Assembly: GCF_003967075.1 (NCBI RefSeq)
Contig: NZ_AP018664.1
Coordinates: 3,870,001-3,934,000 of the forward strand
Direction of reading: 5' to 3'
DNA: 64,000 nucleotides
Origin: Sphingobium amiense
Lineage (GTDB): Bacteria; Pseudomonadota; Alphaproteobacteria; Sphingomonadales; Sphingomonadaceae
Shown here: positions 44,107 to 52,883 of the stretch, piece by piece
Layout: each line of letters begins with the position of its first letter
Position numbering within the stretch: the stretch's first letter is position 1
The notes under the pieces: generated by a model
The model's input: the letters and a program-made list of their open reading frames with translations, nothing else
Databases searched by the model: none
What the model was told of the DNA's origin: nothing
Position numbers and translations under genes: made by a program

Positions 44107-45894
44107 ATGCATGATATCATCATCCGCAACGGCACCATCGTCGATGGAACCGGCAGCGCCCGCTTCAAGGGCGACATTGCCATCCGCGACGGCCTCATCA
44201 GCGCGGTAGGCACGGTGGAGGGCGAGGCGCGTCGCGAAATCGACGCCACCGGACTGCTGGTCACCCCCGGCTTCGTCGATATCCACACCCATTATGACGG
44301 TCAGGCCACGTGGGACGGAGAACTGGCGCCTTCCTCTTGGCACGGCGTCACGACGGTCGTGATGGGCAATTGCGGCGTCGGCTTTGCGCCGGTGAAGGCG
44401 GATCAGCACGCGCTGTTGATCAACATCATGGAAGGCGTGGAGGATATTCCGGGCGCGGCCCTCTATGAAGGCCTCACCTGGGGCTGGGAGACGTTCCCCG
44501 AATATATGGACGTGCTGGACCGCGTTCCGCACGCGATCGACATCGCCGCGCAGGTGCCGCACGGCGCGGTGCGCGCCTATGTCATGGGCGAACGCGGCGC
44601 GGCCAATGAGGCGGCGACGGCCGACGATATCGTCAAGATGAAGCAGGTCGTGCTCGACGGGCTGAAGGCGGGCGCAGTGGGCTTCAGCACCTCGCGCATG
44701 ATGCTGCACCTGTCGAAGGACGGCGTTCCTGTTCCGGGCACTTTCGCGAATGAAGACGAGCTGCTCGGCATCGCTCACGCCATCGGGGAAGCGGGACATG
44801 GCGTGTTCGAAGTGTCTTCCGACATGACGCCCGCCGAACCCGAACTCGAATGGATGGCGCAGGTCTCGAAGGAGAACAACGCGCCGGTCGTCTATTCATT
44901 CGGCCAATATCACAAAGACCCCGAAATCTGGCGCAAGATGGTGTCGGTGACCGAGCGCGCCAATGAAGCGGGCGCGCGCGTCTTTGCCGCCGCATCGTCG
45001 CGGGGCGTGGGCGTCCTGTTTAGCTGGGAAGCCAATCTGCACCCGTTCAGCTTCTGCCCCAGCTTCCAGCCCCTTGCCGCCATGTCGAGGGCAGAGCGCA
45101 ACGCCACGCTCGCCGATCCGGCCTTCCGCGAAAAGCTTATCGCGGAACAGCCCGTCATTCTGGAGCAGTTCGCCGGCGACGATAACCTCCTCTCGCGGCG
45201 CGAGATCATGGAGGGGGCGTGCTTCAACTATGCCAACATGTACAGCATGGAAGGACCGGGCGGCATCGACTACGAGCCGTCGCGGGAGATGAGCATCGCC
45301 GCCATCGCGGAGCGCGAAGGCCGCAGCCCGCGCGAAGTCATCTATGATATGCTGTCGGCGCGCGAAGGCCGCCAGACGATCTATTATCCGATCGGCAACT
45401 ATGCCTACGCGAATTACGACCATGTGCTCGAAATGTTCGACAGCAACTCGGTCGTCGCCAGCCTGTCCGACGGCGGCGCGCATGTCGGCGTGATGTGCGA
45501 CGGCAGCCAGCCCACTTTCATGCTGACCCACTGGGTCCGCGACCGCACGCGCGGCGGGCGTCTCTCGCTGGAGCGCGCGGTCGAGCTTCAGAGCGGAATT
45601 ACCGCGTCCATCTACGGTCTGGACGACCGTGGCACCCTTGCCGTGGGCAAGCGCGCGGACCTCAACATCATCGACTTCGACAATCTGTCCATCGGCTATC
45701 CCGAAATGCACTATGACCTGCCGACCGACGCCAAGCGCTATCTGCAAAAGCCCGAAGGCTATGTGGCGACAATCGTCGCGGGCGAGATCATCCGTCAGGA
45801 CGGCAAGGACACGGGCGCACGCCCCGGCCGCCTGATCCGGGCAGGGTCTCATTACAACAAGGCGCAGCTTCGCGAGCCGGCGACGGCCGGCTGA
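44107..45894 (+). CDS. N-acyl-D-amino-acid deacylase-like amidohydrolase
   Basis: This 595-residue metal-dependent amidohydrolase begins MHDIIIRNGTIVDGTG. The metal ligands H60 and H62 lie in VDIHTHYDGQ, and further blocks include GNCGVGFAPV and SDGGAHVGVMCDGS. The C-terminal composite beta domain (GTLAVGKRADLNIIDFDNL) is typical of D-aminoacylase and dihydroorotase-like proteins. It lies two bases after an SDR gene and before a TonB receptor. Hydrolysis of an amide or cyclic amide of an imported compound is a reasonable guess, not proven. Confidence 0.85.
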   Translation: MHDIIIRNGTIVDGTGSARFKGDIAIRDGLISAVGTVEGEARREIDATGLLVTPGFVDIHTHYDGQATWDGELAPSSWHGVTTVVMGNCGVGFAPVKADQHALLINIMEGVEDIPGAALYEGLTWGWETFPEYMDVLDRVPHAIDIAAQVPHGAVRAYVMGERGAANEAATADDIVKMKQVVLDGLKAGAVGFSTSRMMLHLSKDGVPVPGTFANEDELLGIAHAIGEAGHGVFEVSSDMTPAEPELEWMAQVSKENNAPVVYSFGQYHKDPEIWRKMVSVTERANEAGARVFAAASSRGVGVLFSWEANLHPFSFCPSFQPLAAMSRAERNATLADPAFREKLIAEQPVILEQFAGDDNLLSRREIMEGACFNYANMYSMEGPGGIDYEPSREMSIAAIAEREGRSPREVIYDMLSAREGRQTIYYPIGNYAYANYDHVLEMFDSNSVVASLSDGGAHVGVMCDGSQPTFMLTHWVRDRTRGGRLSLERAVELQSGITASIYGLDDRGTLAVGKRADLNIIDFDNLSIGYPEMHYDLPTDAKRYLQKPEGYVATIVAGEIIRQDGKDTGARPGRLIRAGSHYNKAQLREPATAG

Positions 45895-45974
45895 CCGGCC
45901 GGGCCGCAATCGCGGCCGGGCAATCGAATGCGGAAAGCCGCAGAAACATGCGGTTATAAGTAGGGGAGGATTAT

Positions 45975-48245
45975 ATGAAGAAAGCAAGACTTGCGACCGG
46001 CTGTGCAGCGGTGGCGCTTCTTTCGGTCGCGGGACCGGCACTGGCGCAGTCCGCCGACACGCCGGACGCCCAGCAGGGGGCGGGCGCCGCTGACATCATC
46101 GTCACGGCGCAACGGCGGTCGCAACGCCTGCAGGACGTGCCGGTTTCGATTTCGGCGGTCACTGCGGCGTCGATTGAAAACAGCCGTGTCGAGGACATCA
46201 ACCAGCTCAGCGCCCGCGTGCCCGGCATGTCGGGACAGGCCGGTTCGACGGTCCAGCCGCGCATCGTCATTCGCGGCATCAGCACGGGCAATTTCGGCAT
46301 CGGCGGGGATTCCGCCATCGGCGTCTATCTCGACGATGTGTTCATCGGGCGTTCGGCGGGCAGCCTCAGCAACCTCTTCGACATCGCGCAGATCGAAGTC
46401 GTCCGTGGGCCTCAGGGCACCCTGTTCGGGCGCAACACGACGGCGGGCGCGATCAGCATCAAGCGGAACCAGCCGGGGCCGGACCTCGGCGGCAATGTGC
46501 GGGTGGCGCTGGGCAACTATAATCTGCGCGAAGGCGAAGCGGCGCTGAACGTGCCGCTGACCGACGCGCTGTTCTTCCGCGCCTCGGGCTTTTACCGCGA
46601 GCGGGACGGCTGGATCAGGAATGTCGTCGGCGGGCCGGACTTCGGCCTCGTGAAGACCGGCAATGTGCACGCCGCGCTGCGCTATGCCGGGGAAGTCGTC
46701 GACCTGACGGCGGCCTTCGACTGGGAGCGGGACCGCAATTCATCGAACCCCTACCGGAACATCCGCGCCCTGCCGTCGCCGAAATTCTACACGGTGGCGA
46801 GCGACATCACCGCCGACAAGGCGAATTCCAACCGCGACATCTATATGGGCAGCCTCAAGGCGGAAGTCGGCGTGGGCGACTGGGGCAAGTGGACGACCAT
46901 CGCCGCCTATCGCGAATATAGCATCGACTATAGCGAAAATACCGACGGCACCGAGTTTCGGGTGGCCAATTATCGCACGCAGGAATCGCAGCGGGCCTAT
47001 AGTCTGGAAACGCGCCTCTCCTTTTCCACCGGCGATCTCGAAGGCGTCGTGGGCGCCAATTATTTCAAGGAAAAGCCCCGCGCGCCCGGCTCCATCAATT
47101 ATGACGAGGATGCGGTCTGCGGCGCCATCGCCTATGCCGCAGCCGGAGTGCGCATTCCGTCCTGTCAGGTCGTGATCCCGATCATCACCGGCGGCGCGGT
47201 GCCGGGCTTTCCGGGAACGCCGGGCATCAGCGAAACGAGCCTGGCCACCGGAAACTACAGGAGCATCTCGGGCTTTTTCGACCTGACCTACAAGTTCGCG
47301 CCCAAATGGTCGATTGCCGCGGGCCTGCGCTTCAACCGCGACACCAAGCATCTGACGGTGAACACTCCGCCGGTCGGCAATCTGCTGGGCATCGTGCTCG
47401 GGCTGGGACGGCCGCCGATCGTTCCCGGTGTTCAGCCTCCGGGCCTCCTGTTCTTCGCGACCAATGGTCCGATCGTCCAGCAGGACGCATGGAACTCGCT
47501 GCAGCCGCGCTTCGTCCTCAGCTATGAGCCGGTCTCCACCCTCCATCTCTATGCCAGCGTATCGAAGGGCTTCACGGCGGGCGGCTTCAACTCGCTGGCG
47601 CCGCAGGGCGGCAGCTATAATCCGGAATCCATCTGGTCCTACGAGGTCGGAGCGAAAGGCAAGCTGTTCGACAATCGCGTCTCCTACGAACTGGCCGCCT
47701 ATTATTATAACTACTCCAACCTGCAGGTGCAGGTGCAGGACCCCGTCGCCCTGATCCGCAATGCGGCGAAGGCCGACGGACGGGGCGTCGAACTGTCCGT
47801 CTCCACCAGAGTGGCGGACCAGTTCTACGTCGACGGAACGCTCGCCTATACCGATGCGAAATACGGCACCTATACGCCCAGTCCGGGCGTGAACTATGAC
47901 GGCAACATGCTGCAGCAGTCGCCGAAATTCACAGCGTCGATCAGCCCTGTCTGGAAGATGGAATTTGCCGACCGTTCCGAACTGCAGTTGACCGGGACGC
48001 TGAGCTACCGGACCAGGCAATATTTCGACGACGCCAATTCCATCGTTCAGAATGGCTACGCGTTGCTGGATGCACGGGTCACCTACACCCTGCCCGGCGG
48101 GAACATATCGCTGTCGGCCTTCGGCACGAACCTCACCAAGTCGAAATATTTCACCGGCATCAGCAATATCGCGTCCATCGCCGCGGTAAATATCTACCCC
48201 GGCCAGCCGGCCTTTTACGGGTTGGAGGGCAAGGTTCGTTTCTGA
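45975..48245 (+). CDS. TonB-dependent receptor (catabolic type)
   Basis: This 756-residue outer-membrane protein has a signal peptide (LATGCAAVALLSVAGPALAQ), a plug beginning ADIIVTAQRRSQRLQDVPVSISAV, IRGISTGNFGIGGDSAIGVYLDDV and VVRGPQGTLFGRNTTAGAI, and a C-terminal barrel ending in KVRF. This plug type is typical of sphingomonad receptors associated with uptake of aromatic and polysaccharide-derived compounds. A strong GGGGAGGA site precedes the ATG. A 26-base hairpin follows the stop. Confidence 0.92.
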   Translation: MKKARLATGCAAVALLSVAGPALAQSADTPDAQQGAGAADIIVTAQRRSQRLQDVPVSISAVTAASIENSRVEDINQLSARVPGMSGQAGSTVQPRIVIRGISTGNFGIGGDSAIGVYLDDVFIGRSAGSLSNLFDIAQIEVVRGPQGTLFGRNTTAGAISIKRNQPGPDLGGNVRVALGNYNLREGEAALNVPLTDALFFRASGFYRERDGWIRNVVGGPDFGLVKTGNVHAALRYAGEVVDLTAAFDWERDRNSSNPYRNIRALPSPKFYTVASDITADKANSNRDIYMGSLKAEVGVGDWGKWTTIAAYREYSIDYSENTDGTEFRVANYRTQESQRAYSLETRLSFSTGDLEGVVGANYFKEKPRAPGSINYDEDAVCGAIAYAAAGVRIPSCQVVIPIITGGAVPGFPGTPGISETSLATGNYRSISGFFDLTYKFAPKWSIAAGLRFNRDTKHLTVNTPPVGNLLGIVLGLGRPPIVPGVQPPGLLFFATNGPIVQQDAWNSLQPRFVLSYEPVSTLHLYASVSKGFTAGGFNSLAPQGGSYNPESIWSYEVGAKGKLFDNRVSYELAAYYYNYSNLQVQVQDPVALIRNAAKADGRGVELSVSTRVADQFYVDGTLAYTDAKYGTYTPSPGVNYDGNMLQQSPKFTASISPVWKMEFADRSELQLTGTLSYRTRQYFDDANSIVQNGYALLDARVTYTLPGGNISLSAFGTNLTKSKYFTGISNIASIAAVNIYPGQPAFYGLEGKVRF

Positions 48246-48253
48246 TGGATGCA

Positions 48254-48279
48254 GGGGGCAGCGTTGCGGCGCTGCCCCC
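48254..48279 (+). terminator. Hairpin after the TonB receptor gene
   Basis: Perfect 10-bp arms GGGGGCAGCG (48254-48263) and CGCTGCCCCC (48270-48279) around a 6-base loop, immediately after the stop. There is no T run, so termination is likely but not certain. Confidence 0.55.
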
Positions 48280-48350
48280 GCACGGGCCTGACGGCCACCG
48301 GCGGTCCTGATCTCCTTGCCCGTCACATATTGTGAGCCAGTTGGGGGCCG

Positions 48351-49343
48351 ATGGACAATCTGACGCATAGCATGGTCGGCTGGACGCTCGGCCGGGCGGG
48401 CCTGAAATCGAAGACGCGGAAAGCGACGGCGGCGCTCGTCCTCGGTTCCAATCTGCCCGACATCGACGTATTTTTCGGCTGGCTGCCGTGGGCGTCGCTT
48501 GCCACTCATAGGGGTTTCTCCCACAGCCTGCTGGGCGGGACAGTCATTTTGCCTGCCATTCTTGCCGCCCTGCTCTGGCTTCTGGACCGATGGCAGAGCG
48601 GAAGAGGCGCTGAGCGTCTCACCGGACGCATGGATGTCCGCTGGCTCTTCGCTCTGTCTTATGCGGGCGCGGTCATCCATTCCCTCATGGACCTTCAGAC
48701 CGTCTACGCGGTGCAGCTCTTCCTGCCCCTGACAAGCCGCTGGTTCCACACCGAAACGCTGTTCATCATCGACGGAGTCATTCTCGCGATCCTGATCGCG
48801 GCTGTGTGGCTATCCCGCCGGGGCGAGCGGTCCGGCGGGCAGTGGCGGCGGCCTGCCCTATGGGGACTGATCGCGCTGGCTGGCTATATCGGCCTCAATG
48901 GCGCTGTCTCTCTCGCCGCCCGGCACAGTGTGACAGCCCATCTCGGATTCCACCCCGACGCTCTCTACGCCCGGTCCGTGCCGTTCCGTTTCTGGGAAAG
49001 GGAGCTTGTCTGGCGCGACCGGGGACGGATCGGCATGGCGACCTTCGATCCGCTGCGGAGCCTGTCCACGCCGGACGCCATCCAGCCGCTCTTTCCGGAT
49101 CGGATGCGCGATCCCCTCACGCTGCGCGCGATCAAGGGGGCGCCGCGTCTGAAGCCCTTCCTCCTTTGGTCGACCATGCCCGTGGCGATCGTCCGGAAGT
49201 CACGCTGCGAGGCCAGCATCGAATTGGGAGACGCGCGGTTCATGGCCGTCGGCGCGCCCGGCGCATTGCCCGCGATCAGGCCTTTTGCAGAGCCGCCCGT
49301 TGTCGTTCCGCTCCCAACACCGAAGTGCAGGCCGCGCGGCTGA
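48351..49343 (+). CDS. Metal-dependent membrane hydrolase, YdjM/DUF457 type
   Basis: This 330-residue membrane protein begins MDNLTHSMVGWTLGRAGL, with the DUF457 signature SNLPDIDVFFGWLP and ATHRGFSHSLLGG (metal-binding Asp and His residues), followed by several hydrophobic helices and a soluble C-terminal portion. Family members are predicted metal-dependent membrane hydrolases of uncertain substrate. It is unrelated in an obvious way to the catabolic genes on either side. Confidence 0.85.
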   Translation: MDNLTHSMVGWTLGRAGLKSKTRKATAALVLGSNLPDIDVFFGWLPWASLATHRGFSHSLLGGTVILPAILAALLWLLDRWQSGRGAERLTGRMDVRWLFALSYAGAVIHSLMDLQTVYAVQLFLPLTSRWFHTETLFIIDGVILAILIAAVWLSRRGERSGGQWRRPALWGLIALAGYIGLNGAVSLAARHSVTAHLGFHPDALYARSVPFRFWERELVWRDRGRIGMATFDPLRSLSTPDAIQPLFPDRMRDPLTLRAIKGAPRLKPFLLWSTMPVAIVRKSRCEASIELGDARFMAVGAPGALPAIRPFAEPPVVVPLPTPKCRPRG

Positions 49344-49382
49344 TACCGGCAGGGACAGCCGCCCTCCCGCGCTGCTAGTCGC

Positions 49383-50639
49383 TCAGGCGGGGCGGGGCAG
49401 GGCGGAAGCTTTCGCCGCCGGACGACGCCGCCATCTGCCGCGCGGTGATCTCCATCTCGGCGGCGGCGCGTGTATCGGCCTGAATCTTCGCCATGATCGC
49501 CGCTGTCTGGCGGCTCGCGTGCAACTGGCTGTGGCGGCCACGTCCAGAGCGGATTCCCGCAGCGACCGGGTATGGCCGCTGAATTCCGGAACCACATAGC
49601 GCGCGAACAGCTCCCACGACCGCAGCGTCGCTTCGCGATTGGCCCAGTCGTGCGCGAAGCCGAGAACCGCCCCGACCCCGCCCGAAATATCCTGCAGTTT
49701 GCGGATGGCCGCGATCGCGTCGTCGGGCGTGCCGATCACTGTCGTCGCGGACGCTTCGGCCAGCGTGTCGGCCATCAGTTCTTCGGGATTGTCGTAAAGT
49801 CGCGCGCCGGGGAAGGCGAGCACCGTCGTCTTATAGTCGTTATTCCATTTATACATGCCCTGGATCACTTCATCCTGGGCCTGCTGGCGCGTTTCGGCGA
49901 TGTGCCAGAACATAGTGATGCGCCAGTCGGCGCGGCTGACGGTCTTGCCATGTTCCGCCGCTGCTTCCTCGGCAAAGCTCCATTGCGTCGGCAATGCCTG
50001 CAGGCCCGACGATGACGCGGATGCGATGGAGATCGCGCCGATGCCGTATTTTCCAGCCAGCTTCATCCCGGAAGGGCTGATCGAGGATGCCGCCGCCAGC
50101 GGCAGCTTCTCCTGAAGCGGAAGGAGCTGGAGCCTTGCATCCTGAAGCGAGAACCACTCGCACTCGTGCGTCACAGGTTCCTTGCCTTCCAGCAGCCTGA
50201 CGATGACGCCCAGCGCCTCGTCCTGCCGGTCGCGCTGGACCAGCGAGTCGATGCCGAACATGCGCGCATCGGACTGGAGCGCGCCGGGACCGGTGCCGAA
50301 GATCGCGCGCCCGCCCGACATATAGTCGAGCTGAACCATGCGCTGCGCGGCGGTGAAGGGGTGATGGTAGGGGAGGGACACCACGCCCGTGCCCAGCCCG
50401 ATCCGGTTCGTTATCTGGCTTGCGGCGGCGAGAAACATCTCCGGCGAACCGATGGTTTCCCAGCCGGACGAATGATGTTCGCCCACCCACAGTTCGTCGA
50501 ACCCCATGCGGTCGAGATGGGACGCGAACGCCAGATCGCGCCTGAACAGATGAAGAGGATGTTCCCCAACCGGGTGATGTGGCGCAAGAAACGCACCAAA
50601 TCGTAACCGCGTCATGCCATATTTCCCATCATAACTCAT
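49383..50639 (-). CDS. LLM-class flavin-dependent oxidoreductase with frameshifted C-terminus
   Basis: This is a luciferase-like flavin monooxygenase. The TIM-barrel part is normal: RLRFGAFLAPHHPVGEHPL, GFDELWVGEHHS, RIGLGTGVVSLPYHHPF, and so on to ARYVVPEFSGHTRSLRES. The last ~48 residues are basic and unlike the family, while a normal-looking tail (SQLHASRQTAAIMAKIQADT and onward, ending RLSD) is encoded in another frame to 49375. A one-base loss near 49530-49560 explains this. It may be a mutation or a sequencing error. The start may be 50615 rather than 50639. It is the last gene of the minus-strand operon. Confidence 0.85.
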   Translation of the reverse strand: MSYDGKYGMTRLRFGAFLAPHHPVGEHPLHLFRRDLAFASHLDRMGFDELWVGEHHSSGWETIGSPEMFLAAASQITNRIGLGTGVVSLPYHHPFTAAQRMVQLDYMSGGRAIFGTGPGALQSDARMFGIDSLVQRDRQDEALGVIVRLLEGKEPVTHECEWFSLQDARLQLLPLQEKLPLAAASSISPSGMKLAGKYGIGAISIASASSSGLQALPTQWSFAEEAAAEHGKTVSRADWRITMFWHIAETRQQAQDEVIQGMYKWNNDYKTTVLAFPGARLYDNPEELMADTLAEASATTVIGTPDDAIAAIRKLQDISGGVGAVLGFAHDWANREATLRSWELFARYVVPEFSGHTRSLRESALDVAATASCTRAARQRRSWRRFRPIHAPPPRWRSPRGRWRRRPAAKASALPRPA

Positions 50640-50668
50640 CCCGATCCTAAATATGTTTTGCAGAAATA

Positions 50669-51049
50669 TTATGATCCGAAAATATCGTGAACATGCTTTG
50701 TGTCGCCATATTCCCTGATCTGCGAGATTTTCTCGTTTTCGAATATGATCTTGAAATGATATTTATTGTTATAGATCGTTGAATTTTTGAGCGGCATTCG
50801 GGATTCCGCTTCCACCGCTACCTTGTTGCCGTCTGCGATGACGTCGTGAACGATCATGGTCGCCGGGCCGGCCGCCGCTTCGGCCAATGCCGCGCCGATG
50901 CCCGCGAGTTGCTGCGGCGAAAGGACGCCCATGCCCAAAATCCAGAAAATGGTGTTCTCGTCGCCGAAGCGGGCAACCGCTCTATCGAGAGGCTCATGGG
51001 CGAGCGCTTCGACAAAGGCGCGCGCGACGGACTTTGGATCGAACGGCAT
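50669..51049 (-). CDS. NTF2/SnoaL-like small protein
   Basis: This 126-residue protein has the pattern AFVEALAHEPLDRAVARFGDENTIFWILGMGVLSPQQLAGI followed by beta strands (TMIVHDVIADGNKVAVEAESR) and a poorly conserved basic end. The fold is that of NTF2-like isomerases and dehydratases, often encoded next to flavin monooxygenases. The region is clearly less GC-rich than its neighbours. GGAGAAA lies before the ATG. A small-molecule role in the same pathway is inferred. Confidence 0.8.
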   Translation of the reverse strand: MPFDPKSVARAFVEALAHEPLDRAVARFGDENTIFWILGMGVLSPQQLAGIGAALAEAAAGPATMIVHDVIADGNKVAVEAESRMPLKNSTIYNNKYHFKIIFENEKISQIREYGDTKHVHDIFGS

Positions 51050-51196
51050 ATCGTTTCTCCGATGATGGCGCGACGGACGCAGGCTGTCGCTTTTAACATA
51101 TTACCAAAAACATATAATGAAAAATGTAACTGATGGACGCGTGCGATGTGCCTTTTACGAAGCTGATCCGTCAAAGCTGCCGGTCGTCCGGCCGGA

Positions 51197-52834
51197 TCAT
51201 GCAAATCTGGATCGAAGAGCCTTTTTGTCGATCTTGCCTACGCTGGTGCGCGGCAGGCGGTCGATGATTTCGATGCGGTCAAGCCGTGCATATCTGGGCA
51301 ATTCGCCCTTCGAAATGGAGCGATCCAGCGGATCGTTGATGATGTCGAGCGACAGGCTGGCGCCTGCCTTGGGCACCACCACCGCCAGCGGACGCTCGCC
51401 CCATTTTTCGTCGGGCACGGCGATCACGCTGGCTTCCTCGACCCCGGCAGCCATCGCCACAAGCTCTTCCAGTTGCACGGAATCCAGCCACTCGCCGCCC
51501 GTCTTGATGACGTCTTTCAGCCTGTCGCGGATCGAAAGCCGCCCCTCGCTGTCAATCGTCGCAATGTCCTGCGTATGCAGCCAGCCGCCCCGCCAGAGAT
51601 CGTCCGAAGCCTTCGCATCGCCCAGATAGCAGGGCGTGAGCCATGGCGCGCGCAGCACTAGTTCGCCGCGCGACAGGCCGTCATGGGGCTGGGGGGTCAT
51701 GGCGTCATCGACGATCTGCATGCTGACCAGCGGGACGGTGATCGTCGTCGCGCTCAGCGCCGTCACCTGTGCGTCATCGTCGGTCCATTGCTCGTCCGTG
51801 CGCCGCGCCGCCTTCGCGATGAAGGGGCAGGTTTCGGACATGCCATAGCCCGTCCCGACATCCATCCCCAGCGCGAGCGCTTCGGCGCAGAGCGCGGCGG
51901 TCAGGGCGGACCCGCCAATCGTCATCTTCCAGCCGCCAAGATCGACATCGGACGCGCGGGCGCCGTCGATGACCATCCGCAACACGGTCGGCACGCAATG
52001 GGAATAGGTCACGCCATGCTGACGGCGCAGGTGGCAGATCATGTCCGGCTCATAGCGGCCGGGATAGACCTGCTTGAGGCCCAGCATGGTGGCGACATAG
52101 GGCAATCCCCACGCATGCACATGGAACATCGGCGTCAGCGGCATATAGACGTCGCCCACGCCAAGGCCGGGAGAAGCGGACGATGCGCCGAAAGATCCGG
52201 CGGCGGCCAGCGTGTGCAGGACAAGCTGGCGGTGCGAAAAGCACACGCCCTTGGGATTGCCGGTCGTTCCCGTGGTGAAGAAGATCGTCGCCAGCGCATT
52301 TTCGTCGAAATCGACGAAGGGATAATCCGGGGACGCCGCGGCGGCCAGTTGCTCATATTCTCCCGCGGCCCAGGACGGCAGGTCGTCGCCCCCGCCGTCC
52401 ATGATCGCGACGCACGCCTTTATCTGCGGCAGGGACGGCAGAATTTCCTCGATGACCGGGAAAAAATCCCGGTGCACCAGCAATATCTGTGCATCCGCCT
52501 TTTCCAGCGTGTAGGCGATCTGCGCCGGGGTCATGCGGATATTCACCATCTGGAGCACCGCGCCCATCATCGGGACCGCGAAATAGGCCTCCAGATAGCG
52601 GTTGCTGTCCCAGTCGAGAACGGCGACCGTCTGCCCCTGTTCGGCGCCAAGGCCATTCAGCAGGCTTGCGAGCTTCCCGATCCGGTTCACCAGATCGCGA
52701 TATCCGTAGCTGCCGCTGTCCCGATAGACGATCTGCTGGTCGCCAGCCTTTGTGACGACGCCGTCGAGCAGATGCCGGATGGTCAGGGGAAAGTGATAGG
52801 CACCTTCGGCGGGTTCGGCGAATCTGAGCGGCAA
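51197..52834 (-). CDS. AMP-dependent acyl-CoA synthetase
   Basis: This 545-residue ligase activates a carboxylic acid with ATP and CoA. The P-loop-like motif ATIFFTTGTTGNPKGVCFSHRQL, GYGMSETCPF and the C-terminal IRDRLKDVIKTGGEW and RTSVGKIDKKALRSRF are all intact. Its start is TTG 52834, with GGGAGGA five bases upstream, an uncommon start codon. It lies in the minus-strand operon after the aldolase and dehydrogenase genes. Substrate could be a fatty, aromatic or dicarboxylic acid. Confidence 0.88.
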   Translation of the reverse strand: MPLRFAEPAEGAYHFPLTIRHLLDGVVTKAGDQQIVYRDSGSYGYRDLVNRIGKLASLLNGLGAEQGQTVAVLDWDSNRYLEAYFAVPMMGAVLQMVNIRMTPAQIAYTLEKADAQILLVHRDFFPVIEEILPSLPQIKACVAIMDGGGDDLPSWAAGEYEQLAAAASPDYPFVDFDENALATIFFTTGTTGNPKGVCFSHRQLVLHTLAAAGSFGASSASPGLGVGDVYMPLTPMFHVHAWGLPYVATMLGLKQVYPGRYEPDMICHLRRQHGVTYSHCVPTVLRMVIDGARASDVDLGGWKMTIGGSALTAALCAEALALGMDVGTGYGMSETCPFIAKAARRTDEQWTDDDAQVTALSATTITVPLVSMQIVDDAMTPQPHDGLSRGELVLRAPWLTPCYLGDAKASDDLWRGGWLHTQDIATIDSEGRLSIRDRLKDVIKTGGEWLDSVQLEELVAMAAGVEEASVIAVPDEKWGERPLAVVVPKAGASLSLDIINDPLDRSISKGELPRYARLDRIEIIDRLPRTSVGKIDKKALRSRFA

Positions 52835-52883
52835 GCCATCCTCCCAAGTCGTTTTTCTCTGAGTTCGATCCGAACCCTATAGC

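Noticed and set aside
45902..45925. GGCCGC-AATC-GCGGCC hairpin between the amidohydrolase and TonB receptor genes
   Set aside because: No T run follows, and the gap is short, so termination cannot be claimed; it may be a weak attenuating structure.
46740..48749. Minus-strand frame of 669 codons across the TonB receptor end and the hydrolase start
   Set aside because: It spans two clear genes and shows no domain or signal.
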